NCBI RefSeq assembly: GCF_021390155.1
Contig: NZ_CP089985.1
Span: 3,793,001 to 3,857,000, forward strand
Reading direction: 5' to 3'
DNA: 64,000 nucleotides
Origin: Pseudomonas sp. HN11
Lineage (GTDB): Bacteria > Pseudomonadota > Gammaproteobacteria > Pseudomonadales > Pseudomonadaceae
Both the position numbers and the translations under genes were made by a program. Position 1 is the stretch's first letter. Every line of letters starts with the position of its first letter. This document shows, in pieces, positions 33,508 to 43,434 of this stretch. The notes under the pieces were generated by a model. It worked only from the letters and a program-made list of their open reading frames with translations, was not told the origin of the DNA and made no database searches.

Positions 33508-33837
33508 ATGAGCAAAATCTACACCCCCGCCACCGCCGCAGCCGACATCGAAACCACCCTCGCCTGGCTCGGCGGGCGCTGGAAATTGATCATCCTGTTT
33601 CATCTGTTCGGCGGCCAGGTGCAGCGTTATTCCGACCTTGAGCGGCTGATCCCGGAGATCTCGCAAAAGATGCTCGCCCAACAATTGCGTCAGCTCGAAG
33701 CCGATGGATTGGTGCAGCGCACGGTCTACCCGGTGGTGCCGCCGAAAGTGGAATACCGCATGACCGAATGGGGCCAGAGCCTGTGCCCGGTGCTGGATGG
33801 CCTGCTCAAATGGCAGGCCACCAAGCCTGTGATCTAG
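33508..33837 (+). CDS. HxlR-family transcriptional regulator
   Basis: 109 residues with the HxlR winged-helix: [20 protein letters not shown], then [59 protein letters not shown] precedes the ATG. No Cys in the N-terminus, so not an obvious redox sensor. It faces the SDR gene, with the two 3' ends overlapping by four bases, a pairing commonly seen for HxlR regulators and oxidoreductases. Confidence 0.93.
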   Translation: MSKIYTPATAAADIETTLAWLGGRWKLIILFHLFGGQVQRYSDLERLIPEISQKMLAQQLRQLEADGLVQRTVYPVVPPKVEYRMTEWGQSLCPVLDGLLKWQATKPVI

Positions 33838-34616
33838 ACCGTGGGCACGGTGCCGCCGTCGATCACGTACTCGGTGCCACTGATCGACCCGGCGCGGGGC
33901 GAGACCAGGAACGCGATCAAGTCCGCCACTTCCTGAGGCTTGGCCGGCCGGCCCAGCGGAATGCCGCCCAGCGCTTGCATGATGATCTGCTTGCCGCCTT
34001 CGTAATCCGTGCCCGCCTCATCAGCCAGACGCTGCGCCAGCGCGACCGCCGCGTCCGTCTCCACCCAGCCCGGCGAAACCCGCACCACCCGCACGCCCTT
34101 GGGCGTCACTTCTTTCGACAGGCTCTTGCTGTATGTCGCCAACGCCGCCTTGGCAGCGGCATACGCCGTGGTCGACTCCGGCAACGGCAACTCCCGCTGG
34201 ATCGACGTGACATGAATGATCACCCCGGCGCCGCGCTCCACCATCCCCGGTAACAACGCCCGATCCACCCTCACCGCCGCCATCAGGTTCTGGCCCAGCG
34301 CATTCATCCACTGCTCATCATCGAGCACCGCAAAACCACCACCTGGCGCACTGGAACCGCCGAGGACATTGACGATGATATCGACACCGCCAAGCCGAGC
34401 CTTCACCGCCTCAGTAGCACTCGCACAACCGGCGGCAGTGCCTAGGTCGGCAGCGATGAAATGCACGCCTTCGGGCGTCGAATCCGCCGCCGAACGCGCG
34501 ACCGAAATCACCTGGGCGCCTTGTTCACGCAACACCGCCACCACGGCGGCGCCGATACCTTTGGTGCCACCGGTTACCAGCGCACGAAGGCCTTTTAGTC
34601 CGAGTTCAAAGCTCAT
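33834..34616 (-). CDS. SDR-family oxidoreductase
   Basis: 260-residue classical short-chain dehydrogenase/reductase. Cofactor motif TGGTKGIG near residue 13, NVLGG (NNAG position), catalytic Ser in [14 protein letters not shown] HVTSI, and Tyr/Lys in [18 protein letters not shown] follows. The C-terminal [18 protein letters not shown] completes the fold. ATG 34616 has AGGAG upstream; the longer reading has no support. Substrate unknown. Convergent with the HxlR gene. Confidence 0.93.
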   Translation of the reverse strand: MSFELGLKGLRALVTGGTKGIGAAVVAVLREQGAQVISVARSAADSTPEGVHFIAADLGTAAGCASATEAVKARLGGVDIIVNVLGGSSAPGGGFAVLDDEQWMNALGQNLMAAVRVDRALLPGMVERGAGVIIHVTSIQRELPLPESTTAYAAAKAALATYSKSLSKEVTPKGVRVVRVSPGWVETDAAVALAQRLADEAGTDYEGGKQIIMQALGGIPLGRPAKPQEVADLIAFLVSPRAGSISGTEYVIDGGTVPTV

Positions 34617-34748
34617 GAAACCTACTCCTGGATGAACGAAGACCGCAGGATAGGAACCGGGCGGACAGCCCACAAGAACGCACGAAAAGGTAATGGGCTA
34701 ACCCAAAAGTGAGTGTCTGGATTCAGGGGCCCTCGTAACACACCCAAC

Positions 34749-34776
34749 TGTAGGAGCCGGCTTGCCGGCTCCACAG
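34749..34776. repeat. REP hairpin downstream of lepB-like gene
   Basis: TGTAGGAGCCGGCTTGCCGG then CTCCACAG; perfect 9-bp stem GGAGCCGGC/GCCGGCTCC with a TT loop. It lies 20 bases after the signal peptidase stop and may serve as its terminator. Confidence 0.8.
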
Positions 34777-34795
34777 GGGTAATGGGGGCTCGTCC

Positions 34796-35464
34796 TTACA
34801 GGATCGGCGCGCCAAATCTGTTCAGGCGTGGCATCCAGTGATCCAGGATCTGCGCCGACGCCAGTACATGATGCGCCCGCCCGATCAACAGCCGGCGTGG
34901 CACAACGCCGATATACCGTGAGTCATCGCTGTTATCACGGTTGTCCCCCAGCATGAAGTAACTCTCGGCCGGCACCACCACCGGCCCGAAATTGCGCATT
35001 GCCCGCACCGTCGGCATGAACTGCACCGTGCGCTGACGGTTGGCCGCCCGTTCGTTCAGCTTGATTCCTGGCACCGCATGGCCGGGCAGGATGGGTTCGC
35101 TGATGTCCTGCGCGTCACTGTAGGTGGCAGGCTCGCCGTTGACCCACAACACCTCATCTTTCATTTCCAGGGTGTCACCGGGAATGCCGACGATGCGCTT
35201 GATCAGGCGCATGCCGTCCTTGGGCGATGAAAACGTCACCACATCGCCACGTTGGGGGTTATCGAGCTTCGCCAGGGAAATGTCCGTGAGCGGCAGCTTG
35301 AGGTCGTAGGCCACCCGGTTCACCAACACCACATCACCCTCCAGCAAGGTCGGGCGCATGGAGCCAGAGGGAATGGGGTTCCAGTCGGCCAGGGACGTAC
35401 GGAAAACGCCGAAGCACATCCAGAAAATGATTGCGTAACGGTAACGGATCAACCAACTTCGCAT
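34796..35464 (-). CDS. lepB: Signal peptidase I (LepB family)
   Basis: 222 residues. One N-terminal membrane helix (YRYAIIFWMCFGVFRTSL), then the S26 catalytic elements: nucleophile Ser in IPSGSMRPTL, the VLVNRVAYDL box, general-base Lys in GMRLIKRIVGIPGD, and MLGDNRDNSDDSRYIGVVP. It is shorter than the main housekeeping LepB of pseudomonads (about 280 residues, two membrane helices, next to lepA/rnc), which argues for a second, accessory enzyme. GAGGA supports ATG 35464. No obvious dedicated substrate nearby. Confidence 0.88.
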   Translation of the reverse strand: MRSWLIRYRYAIIFWMCFGVFRTSLADWNPIPSGSMRPTLLEGDVVLVNRVAYDLKLPLTDISLAKLDNPQRGDVVTFSSPKDGMRLIKRIVGIPGDTLEMKDEVLWVNGEPATYSDAQDISEPILPGHAVPGIKLNERAANRQRTVQFMPTVRAMRNFGPVVVPAESYFMLGDNRDNSDDSRYIGVVPRRLLIGRAHHVLASAQILDHWMPRLNRFGAPIL

Positions 35465-35575
35465 ACATCCTCGCACGGCAGAAAGGGGCATCAGGACTGT
35501 GTCTAGACGCCCGGTTGTTGCACGCGAGGATTAAATTAATATTAGCGTCCACGCGCACTAAAAGGAGTTTCCGCC

Positions 35576-35758
35576 ATGGATATCCAAGGTTCCGTTTTTA
35601 TCGCAACCAGCATCGACGGTTTTATTGCCCGTCCGGACGGTGATATCGAGTGGTTGCACCGACCAGAGTACGAAACTCTTGAGCTTCGCCATATCGGCAC
35701 GCATGAGTCGGACAATGGCTTTGTTCAAAGTCGGTATCAAGTGATGCAATCTTCATAG
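35576..35758 (+). pseudogene. Dihydrofolate-reductase-family (RibD C-terminal-like) stub
   Basis: The first 32 residues (MDIQGSVFIATSIDGFIARP then DGDIEWLHRPEY) are the clear start of a bacterial dihydrofolate-reductase/RibD_C family protein, with AAGGAG before the ATG. The homology stops abruptly at about 35671. The remaining 28 residues are unrelated, and a stop follows, so only about one sixth of the gene remains. The break falls next to an 18-base stretch that recurs, with one mismatch, over the start codon of the DUF6124 gene at 36646. Confidence 0.75.
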
Positions 35759-35802
35759 CGGCGGCAGACACTCATATCGCGCAAGACGGACAGGATGTCA
35801 GG

Positions 35803-36501
35803 ATGACCAAGCACATTATTGTTATCGGCGGCGAGTCCACCGAAGACATGCAGCGTATGACGCGTATCGATAAACACATCGTCGCGTTATCAGGTAAAAC
35901 GCACCCTACTGTGCTCTACATCTCCACCGCCAATGGCGATGACCGAATCAAGATTTCCGATTTCACCGCCAAATATGAAAGCGCTGGCTGCCGTGTAACC
36001 ACGCTGGCATTTTTCATTTCACCCTTCCCCAACGCCAATCATGTTTCATCACTCTTTGAGCAAGCCGACATTATTTACGTACCAGGCGGAAATACTCGCG
36101 CCATGTTGGCGATCTGGCGCGAATTTGCTGTAGTGGACCATCTGAAGAGGGCCTGGGAAAACGGCAAAGTCCTGTGTGGTGTCAGTGCAGGCGCCATTTG
36201 CTGGTTCGAGCATGGGCATTCCGATTCAGGGGGAGTGTTTGCGCTGGTTCACGGCCTGGGCTTGCTGCCAGGAGCACTGTGTCCGCATTTCAGCTCAGAA
36301 GCAGGAAGGGAAACGTCGTTTGTCGAACTTGTTCAGCATGAGGGGATACGACCCGCCTACGCGGTCGATGATGGCGTCGCTTTGCATTTCAAGGACGGCA
36401 AGTACCACGAGACGGCCTATAACGACGCAGCTAGTAACGCCTATGAAGTCAGTACAAGGCCCCCCTACCTAGCACAGGTATTGCAAACTTCAGGTGGGTA
36501 A
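35803..36501 (+). CDS. Peptidase E-like protein (S51 / class I glutamine amidotransferase fold)
   Basis: 232 residues. The nucleophile elbow is GVSAGAICWF, with the Ser of the S51 catalytic triad. Upstream FEQADIIYVPGGNTRAMLAIW is the typical substrate-pocket segment, and a His-containing region (LPGALCPHFSSE) follows. These proteins are Asp-dipeptidases or relatives. The gene is less GC-rich than the core neighbours and lies in a stretch with broken genes, suggesting horizontal gain. Physiological role not evident. Confidence 0.85.
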   Translation: MTKHIIVIGGESTEDMQRMTRIDKHIVALSGKTHPTVLYISTANGDDRIKISDFTAKYESAGCRVTTLAFFISPFPNANHVSSLFEQADIIYVPGGNTRAMLAIWREFAVVDHLKRAWENGKVLCGVSAGAICWFEHGHSDSGGVFALVHGLGLLPGALCPHFSSEAGRETSFVELVQHEGIRPAYAVDDGVALHFKDGKYHETAYNDAASNAYEVSTRPPYLAQVLQTSGG

Positions 36502-36515
36502 ACGCAGCAAGGAAA

Positions 36516-36606
36516 TTTCCGACAGCGTTTTAGGGTTGTCGCTCGGAAGATGGCTGCCTAATCTTCGGTGGTCGCTGAAAACTCAGCGACCGGGTTTCGC
36601 AGCCCG
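36516..36606 (+). ncRNA. Hairpin-rich leader upstream of DUF6124 gene
   Basis: Consecutive potential stems: CCGACAGCG with CGCTCGG (bulged, about 36519-36546), AAGAT/ATCTT (about 36547-36565), a perfect 9-bp GGTCGCTGA-AAAC-TCAGCGACC (36570-36591), and immediately CGGGTT-TCGC-AGCCCG (36591-36606). The DUF6124 start follows 40 bases later. Such density points to a structured 5' leader or a cassette-associated recombination/regulatory element. It is not a terminator of peptidase E, as no T-run follows. Confidence 0.5.
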
Positions 36607-36645
36607 ATTAAACTCTAGGTGACTCCAATACTCTGGAGCTTCGCC

Positions 36646-36982
36646 ATGATTAAAGACAATTCGAATCCGCCGCTGGATTCATCTTCGCTTCACGCTTGTG
36701 CTGATCGAGCGATTAACCATCATTTAAATCCGCCCTCAACGCCTGGGTCACCTGATGACGGGCAAGGTCTTTTTACTGTACGTAAAGGATTGGATGCCGA
36801 GACATTACTGGTCAATGCTTCGGAGGACCTCGCTTCAGTTCAAGCACTGGCAAGTCATTTAGGCCTTTGAGATTGATGGAACCGCGCGCAGCGTGGCTCT
36901 AGGGATCTGCCGAATGGTGGAAGCTATTCAGCTTCTGGTAAATGAAGCGCTCAATGAACATTGCGTAAAAACTGGAAAGTAG
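36646..36982 (+). pseudogene. DUF6124-family small protein, interrupted by +1 frameshift at CTT-TGA
   Basis: ATG 36646 (GGAG upstream) opens MIKDNSNPPLDSSSLHACAD and LDAETLLVNASEDLASVQALASHLG, typical of DUF6124/DUF3077-like Pseudomonas proteins. A TGA at 36868 stops it at 74 residues. A +1 shift exactly there restores EIDGTARSVALGICRMVEAI then QLLVNEALNEHC, the family's C-terminal helix, ending at 36982 for a 111-residue product of usual length. The local sequence GGC CTT TGA G is the same slippery CTT-TGA used by prfB, so a programmed shift is conceivable. A one-base insertion is the simpler explanation. Confidence 0.65.
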
Positions 36983-37023
36983 CAGGCGACTTCCGTCGCT
37001 CTATTCATTCTCACCGTCGCAGC

Positions 37024-37053
37024 AAAACGCCCCGGCATAACGGGGCGTTTTTC
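37024..37053 (+). terminator. Intrinsic terminator after DUF6124 gene
   Basis: AAAACGCCCCG-GCATAA-CGGGGCGTTTTT, an 11-bp stem with flanking A and T runs, 42 bases after the frameshift-extended reading frame ends. It separates the gene from the hcp module. Confidence 0.85.
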
Positions 37054-37173
37054 TTCTCGCACAAAATCGAATAATCCTACATCCCGCTCACACGACAAAA
37101 AACGAAACATCCGATATTTCCCATTTACATTTCTCCGTATGTTTATGGTGAATAAATCAGGATACCAACGTCC

Positions 37174-37659
37174 ATGGCTAACCACGGCTACATGTCCATT
37201 AACGGAAAATCTCAAGGTTTGATCTCGGCTGGCTGCTCAACCCAAGACTCCATCGGCAACAAGTGCCAGGAGAGGCATCGGGACGAAATCATGGTGATGT
37301 CCTTCAACCACAATATGCTCAACACGGGCAATGTCAGAGCTTCCACCCATGGCCCGGTGATCATCACAAAAAACATTGATAAATCCTCACCCTTGTTGGC
37401 CGTAGCGTTATCCAACCGAGAAGAACTGAACTGCGTGATCAACTTTTATCGCATTTCACAATTCGGCCAGCATCAAAAATACTACACCGTCGATATCAGG
37501 GGTTGCATCATCGCCAGCCTGACCGTCGAGGTCCCCCACTCCGTCCTGCTGAACGATGTAGACGCACAGGAACATCTGTCGATTCGTTATCGGGAAATCA
37601 TCTGGACACATCATCTCGCGGGCACCAGTGGCTATGGCTCATGGGAAACCGGGCGATGA
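37174..37659 (+). CDS. hcp: Hcp (TssD) family type VI secretion tube protein
   Basis: 161 residues starting MANHGYMSINGKSQGLISAG, the recognisable N-terminus of the Hcp group annotated Hcp1/TssD in enterics and pseudomonads, with the later motif GPVIITKNIDKSSPLLAVAL. Hcp hexamers form the T6SS inner tube and bind cargo in the lumen. No other T6SS structural genes are near, so this is an orphan hcp. It is coupled by ATGA to the DUF4225 gene, as expected if that protein is its cargo. Composition (about 50% GC) is lower than that of the core genes. Confidence 0.9.
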   Translation: MANHGYMSINGKSQGLISAGCSTQDSIGNKCQERHRDEIMVMSFNHNMLNTGNVRASTHGPVIITKNIDKSSPLLAVALSNREELNCVINFYRISQFGQHQKYYTVDIRGCIIASLTVEVPHSVLLNDVDAQEHLSIRYREIIWTHHLAGTSGYGSWETGR

Positions 37660-38369
37660 AATCAAAGAACAAGAATCAAACGCCGAGCTTTTATGACTTA
37701 TGGGTAGTCAGCCAAGCCGCAGGCAACCTTACCAGCCAGGCTTGCACGATCAGTGCTCGTCATCTGCAGGATGGTGTTACTCGCTCAATATTCAATAGGG
37801 AAGTGGCCTATTACGCTCGTAGCATTGTTAACGATGTGGAGCAGGGAAAAAAGACAGTCGCAGAGGGGCTGATTGAGATAAAGAAAGAGCAACGTAGCCT
37901 GCTGAATCAGTCAATGGAAATCGGGCAAAAAGGAATAGGCGTTGTCGCTGGCGCATTTCAAATGGCCACGGGGGCTGGAATTTGCTATGCATCCGTTGGC
38001 ACGCTCTGCCTTATCGCGGGGGTGCCGCTGATGGCGCATGGTGCAAACAACGTATATGAGGGTGGGCGTAACCTGATGACAGGGCAATCAGATGCTTCCG
38101 GCCCTGTTCGTAACGCCTACCAGGCAGCAGCATCCGCCATGGGTCATGGCGAGCGAGAAGCGAACATAACCTATAGTGCAGTGGATATTGGACTGTCGGC
38201 CTTTAGCGTTGCGAGGCGTGTACTAAAACCAGACGCTTGGCGTTTGTTCAGATACATCGATACAGACCGTATTAGAGCCTATAAACGCATGCATCCCATT
38301 TCATTGACGACTGAGGCGGCCGTAGACACTCTGACACTCAAACAAATACACCAAGAGTTGAAGAAATGA
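37656..38369 (+). CDS. DUF4225-type protein, putative Hcp-dependent T6SS effector
   Basis: 237 residues. The N-terminal third is soluble and helical (KKTVAEGLIEIKKEQRSLLNQS). Residues about 93-132 form a Gly/Ala-rich hydrophobic hairpin (GIGVVAGAFQMATGAG, YASVGTLCLIAGVPLMAHGA) followed by NNVYEGGRNL, and a charged helical C-terminus. I recognise this as the DUF4225 type. There is no signal peptide or catalytic motif. The hydrophobic hairpin recalls membrane-inserting toxins, which would fit the membrane protein encoded next. Both gene junctions overlap by four bases (ATGA). Effector function is inferred from operon position. Confidence 0.75.
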   Translation: MKSKNKNQTPSFYDLWVVSQAAGNLTSQACTISARHLQDGVTRSIFNREVAYYARSIVNDVEQGKKTVAEGLIEIKKEQRSLLNQSMEIGQKGIGVVAGAFQMATGAGICYASVGTLCLIAGVPLMAHGANNVYEGGRNLMTGQSDASGPVRNAYQAAASAMGHGEREANITYSAVDIGLSAFSVARRVLKPDAWRLFRYIDTDRIRAYKRMHPISLTTEAAVDTLTLKQIHQELKK

Positions 38370-38668
38370 TTCTGTGGGCCTTTCCAGCATTTTCAATTCT
38401 GGGTCTGCTATTTGCTTACAGCATAAAAGTAATCCTTTCCAGCAAAACCCTCGGATACACCAAGTTCTACTTAGGCTTTGCAATAAATATATTTTTCATG
38501 GTCACACTCTTGGAGGCTGTTAAATTTGATAACTACATCTATTTTGGAAGTTGCCCCGAACTCATTGATACCTACCCGTCAATCGGTTGGTTCGCGCTCG
38601 TGTGTTTCTTCCTGCACACACTGGCGCTTCCGGTAAAGAATGATTTGAACTGGTGGTGGAAACGTTAA
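38366..38668 (+). CDS. Small three-helix membrane protein, putative immunity protein
   Basis: 100 residues with predicted membrane helices at about 3-22, 34-51 and 72-90, and a Trp/Lys-rich end (NDLNWWWKR). ATG 38366 overlaps the DUF4225 stop by four bases. No family recognised. Location immediately after a candidate membrane-acting effector makes it the likely cognate immunity protein in the inner membrane. The low-GC codon use (ATA, TTT, AAA) is shared with its neighbour, so the pair probably moves together. Confidence 0.65.
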   Translation: MILWAFPAFSILGLLFAYSIKVILSSKTLGYTKFYLGFAINIFFMVTLLEAVKFDNYIYFGSCPELIDTYPSIGWFALVCFFLHTLALPVKNDLNWWWKR

Positions 38669-38693
38669 GGGGGGTATCGCTATTTTGCTTTGC

Positions 38694-38726
38694 AAAAAAA
38701 CGCCCCAAACCAGTCGGGGCGTTTTT
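38694..38726. terminator. Bidirectional terminator between the hcp module and cysS
   Basis: A-run, CGCCCC, 9-base loop, GGGGCG, T-run. Symmetrical A/T tracts allow it to stop transcription from both convergent units. Confidence 0.88.
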
Positions 38727-38743
38727 CATTCAGCGTTTACCAA

Positions 38744-40132
<1,389 letters not shown>

Positions 40133-40153
40133 GATGAATCCCTTAAGACTTAA

Positions 40154-41854
40154 TCACTGGCCCCACGAATCACGCAAGGTCACGGTACGGTTGAATACCG
40201 GCTGACCAGGTTTCGAGTCCTTGATATCCGCGCAGAAATAACCTTCGCGCTCGAACTGGAAACGGTCTTCCGGCTGTGCGTCGCCAAGCGATGGCTCGGC
40301 ACGACAACCCGTAAGTACTTGCAGGGAGTCAGGGTTGATGTTGTCCAGGAAGCTGGCGCTGTCTTCGGCCTTTTCTGGGTTCGGCGAGCGGAACAGGCGA
40401 TCGTACAGACGCACTTCGCACTCGATGCTGGCAGCGGCCGGCACCCAGTGGATCACGCCCTTGACCTTGCGGCCTTCAGGGTTCTTGCCCAGGGTGTCCG
40501 GATCGTACGAGCAACGCAGTTCGACGATGTTGCCATCGGCGTCCTTGATCGCTTCATCGGCACGGATCACGTAGCTGCCGCGCAGGCGCACTTCGCCATT
40601 TGGCTCCAGGCGCTTGTAGCCCTTTGGCGGCTCTTCCATGAAGTCATCGCGGTCGATGTAGATTTCACGGGCGAACGGCAGCTTGCGCACGCCGAGTTCT
40701 TCTTTCTGCGGATGACGTGGCAGTTCGAGGTTGTCGACCTTGTCCTCCGGGTAGTTGGTGATCACGACTTTCAACGGACGCAGCACGCACATGGCGCGCG
40801 GAGCGTTGGCGTCGAGGTCCTGACGGATGCTGAATTCGAGCATGCCGTAGTCGACCACGCCGTCGGAACGGTTGGTGCCGACCATCTCGCAGAAGTTGCG
40901 GATCGACGCAGGCGTGTAGCCACGGCGACGGAAGCCCGACAGCGTGGACATGCGCGGGTCGTCCCAGCCGTGTACGTGTTTCTCGTCAACCAGTTGCTTG
41001 AGCTTGCGCTTGCTGGTGATGGTGTAGTTCAGGTTCAGGCGGCTGAATTCATACTGACGCGGGTGTGCCGGCACCGGCAGGCTGTCCAGGAACCATTCGT
41101 ACAGCGGGCGATGGCTTTCGAACTCCAGGGTGCAGATGGAGTGGGTAATGCCTTCGATGGCGTCCGACTGACCATGGGTAAAGTCGTAGTTCGGGTAAAT
41201 GCACCACTTGTCGCCCGTCTGGTGGTGATGGGCGTGGCGGATGCGGTACATGATCGGGTCGCGCAGGTTCATGTTCGGCGAGGCCATGTCGATCTTGGCG
41301 CGCAGCACGCGGGCACCGTCCGGGAACTCACCGGCGCGCATGCGGGCGAACCAGTCGAGGTTCTCTTCCACCGAGCGGTCGCGGAACGGGCTGTTCTTGC
41401 CCGGCTCGGTCAGGGTGCCACGGTATTCCTTGGCCTGTTCCGGGGTCAGGTCGTCAACGTAGGCCTTGCCGGCCTTGATCAGCTCGACGGCCCAGTCGTG
41501 CAGTTGGTCGAAGTACTGCGAGGCATAGCGCACTTCACCGGACCATTCAAAGCCCAGCCATTTCACGTCGCTTTCGATGGCGTCGATGTATTCCTGGTCT
41601 TCCTTGGCCGGGTTGGTGTCGTCGAAACGCAGGTGCGTGACGCCGCCGAATTCCTGGGCCAGGCCGAAGTTCACACAGATCGACTTGGCGTGACCGATGT
41701 GCAGGTAGCCGTTGGGCTCTGGCGGGAAGCGGGTGACGATCTGCGTGTGCTTGCCCGAATCCAGGTCCGCCTGGATGATCGGGCGCAGGAAATTGACCGG
41801 GACGGCAGGTCCGGCCTTGGAATTCGAGGTAGGGTCGACAGTGGGCTTGCTCAT
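40154..41854 (-). CDS. glnS: Glutaminyl-tRNA synthetase
   Basis: 566 residues. HIGH motif in [17 protein letters not shown], the GlnRS VSRRKL-type second motif as [10 protein letters not shown], and [15 protein letters not shown] and WGDD-like regions typical of GlnRS. The anticodon-binding beta-barrels end SFQFERE-like [12 protein letters not shown] and [12 protein letters not shown]. Transcribed with cysS. Confidence 0.98.
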   Translation of the reverse strand: MSKPTVDPTSNSKAGPAVPVNFLRPIIQADLDSGKHTQIVTRFPPEPNGYLHIGHAKSICVNFGLAQEFGGVTHLRFDDTNPAKEDQEYIDAIESDVKWLGFEWSGEVRYASQYFDQLHDWAVELIKAGKAYVDDLTPEQAKEYRGTLTEPGKNSPFRDRSVEENLDWFARMRAGEFPDGARVLRAKIDMASPNMNLRDPIMYRIRHAHHHQTGDKWCIYPNYDFTHGQSDAIEGITHSICTLEFESHRPLYEWFLDSLPVPAHPRQYEFSRLNLNYTITSKRKLKQLVDEKHVHGWDDPRMSTLSGFRRRGYTPASIRNFCEMVGTNRSDGVVDYGMLEFSIRQDLDANAPRAMCVLRPLKVVITNYPEDKVDNLELPRHPQKEELGVRKLPFAREIYIDRDDFMEEPPKGYKRLEPNGEVRLRGSYVIRADEAIKDADGNIVELRCSYDPDTLGKNPEGRKVKGVIHWVPAAASIECEVRLYDRLFRSPNPEKAEDSASFLDNINPDSLQVLTGCRAEPSLGDAQPEDRFQFEREGYFCADIKDSKPGQPVFNRTVTLRDSWGQ

Positions 41855-42092
41855 AGGATCCTTGAACAGACAAGTACGTGGCCGGGCTAGGCCGACAAAA
41901 CAAAGGGCTTATCATAGCTGATGCTGTCAAGCCGCTGACAGGGTTGAGGTGCATTTAACGCACCAGTGGTAAAAAACCACCTCGAAATTCCTGCAGGGCA
42001 CGCTAAACTGCGCGCCTTGGCCGCAGTTTCGCCATACCGGTCGTGGTGCCCAGGCACCCAAACCCACGAATTCCCTGAAAAGAGTAGTGAAC

Positions 42093-42596
42093 ATGACTCA
42101 AGTCAAACTGACCACCAACCACGGTGACATCGTCATCGAGCTGAACGCCGAGAAAGCGCCGATCACCGTCGCCAACTTCATCGAATACGTGAAAGCCGGC
42201 CACTACGAAAACACTGTTTTCCACCGTGTCATCGGCAACTTCATGATCCAGGGCGGCGGTTTCGAACCTGGCATGAAAGAAAAGAAAGACAAGCGCCCAA
42301 GCATCCAGAACGAAGCGGACAACGGCCTTTCCAACGACAAGTATACCGTCGCCATGGCCCGTACCATGGAGCCGCATTCGGCCTCTGCGCAGTTCTTCAT
42401 CAACGTCGCCGACAACGCCTTCCTGAACCACAGCGGCAAGAACGTGCAAGGTTGGGGCTACGCGGTGTTCGGTAAAGTGACCGAAGGCCAGGACGTCGTC
42501 GACAAGATCAAAGGCGTACAGACCACCGGTAAAGCCGGTCACCAGGACGTTCCGGTAGAAGACGTGATCGTCGAGAAAGCCGAGATCGTTGGGTGA
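42093..42596 (+). CDS. ppiB: Peptidyl-prolyl cis-trans isomerase B (cyclophilin)
   Basis: 167-residue cytoplasmic cyclophilin: [19 protein letters not shown] with the catalytic Arg, [21 protein letters not shown] and [19 protein letters not shown]. No signal peptide. ATG 42093 is used; an in-frame GTG six bases earlier is unlikely. Its stop overlaps the GTG start of lpxH by four bases. Confidence 0.96.
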   Translation: MTQVKLTTNHGDIVIELNAEKAPITVANFIEYVKAGHYENTVFHRVIGNFMIQGGGFEPGMKEKKDKRPSIQNEADNGLSNDKYTVAMARTMEPHSASAQFFINVADNAFLNHSGKNVQGWGYAVFGKVTEGQDVVDKIKGVQTTGKAGHQDVPVEDVIVEKAEIVG

Positions 42597-43342
42597 TATT
42601 GCTGATTTCAGATTTGCATCTGGAAGAGGGGCGCCCGGATATCACCCGGGCGTTTCTGGATCTGCTCCACGGCCGCGCTCGTGGCGCCCAGGCGTTGTAC
42701 ATTCTGGGGGACTTCTTTGAAGCCTGGATTGGCGACGATGGGATGACCCCCTTCCAGCGTTCGATTTGCGAGGCTCTGCGCGAGCTGAGCGACAGTGGCA
42801 CCCCGATTTTCATCATGCACGGCAACCGCGATTTCCTGATCGGCAAGGCGTTCTGCAAAGCTGCAGGTGCCACCTTGCTCAAGGACCCGAGTGTCGTGCA
42901 GCTCCATGGCGAGCCCGTGCTGTTGATGCACGGCGACAGCCTCTGTACTCGCGACGTCGGCTACATGAAGCTGCGGCGTATCCTGCGTCACCCGATTGTG
43001 CTGTTTATCCTGCGTCATCTTCCTTTGGGTACCCGCCACAAGCTGGCGCGCAAGTTGCGCAGCGAAAGCCGTGCGCAGACGCGCATGAAGGCCAACGATA
43101 TTGTTGATGTGACCCCGGAAGAAGTCCCGCGGGTGATGCAGCAGTTCGGCGTGCGCACCCTGGTCCACGGCCATACCCACCGCCCCGCCATTCATAAGTT
43201 GCAGATTGGTGACCAGGCGGCCAAGCGCATTGTGCTAGGGGATTGGGACAAGCAGGGTTGGGCGTTGCAGGTGGATGAGCAAGGGTTTCAGTTGGCGGCG
43301 TTTGATTTTGTGAACCCACAGTTGGCGTTGCCTGGCGCCTGA
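42593..43342 (+). CDS. lpxH: UDP-2,3-diacylglucosamine diphosphatase LpxH
   Basis: 249 residues, GTG start inside the ppiB stop (GTGA). Lipid A pathway enzyme hydrolysing UDP-2,3-diacylglucosamine to lipid X. Metallophosphoesterase motifs in order: [39 protein letters not shown] and [10 protein letters not shown]. Followed by a REP hairpin that can end transcription. Confidence 0.96.
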   Translation: MILLISDLHLEEGRPDITRAFLDLLHGRARGAQALYILGDFFEAWIGDDGMTPFQRSICEALRELSDSGTPIFIMHGNRDFLIGKAFCKAAGATLLKDPSVVQLHGEPVLLMHGDSLCTRDVGYMKLRRILRHPIVLFILRHLPLGTRHKLARKLRSESRAQTRMKANDIVDVTPEEVPRVMQQFGVRTLVHGHTHRPAIHKLQIGDQAAKRIVLGDWDKQGWALQVDEQGFQLAAFDFVNPQLALPGA

Positions 43343-43378
43343 GCCTCAAACACCACTGTTTTAATGTGAACAGAGATC

Positions 43379-43414
43379 AAAATGTGGGAGCGGGCTTGCC
43401 CGCTCCCACATTTT
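43379..43414. repeat. REP hairpin, also a plausible bidirectional terminator
   Basis: AAAATGTGGGAGCGGGC, TT, GCCCGCTCCCACATTTT: perfect 17-bp arms. Located between the convergent lpxH and MFS efflux genes, with A and T runs on the flanks, so it can double as terminator for both. Confidence 0.88.
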
Positions 43415-43434
43415 TGACCGCGCATATCCTGAAA

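Noticed and set aside
34749..34776. REP hairpin considered as a dedicated intrinsic terminator
   Set aside because: Sequence is REP-type and lacks a T-run; listed as repeat with possible secondary terminator function.
36861..36870. DUF6124 gene simply ending at 74 residues
   Set aside because: The next frame continues the family's C-terminal helix without gap, so the stop is best read as a frameshift or recoding site.
36928..37215. A 95-codon minus-strand frame between DUF6124 and hcp
   Set aside because: It runs through a strong terminator and overlaps the hcp start; no homology seen.
38366..38668. Holin or phage lysis protein for the small membrane ORF
   Set aside because: No phage genes nearby and the ORF is translationally coupled to the DUF4225 gene behind hcp, which fits immunity better.
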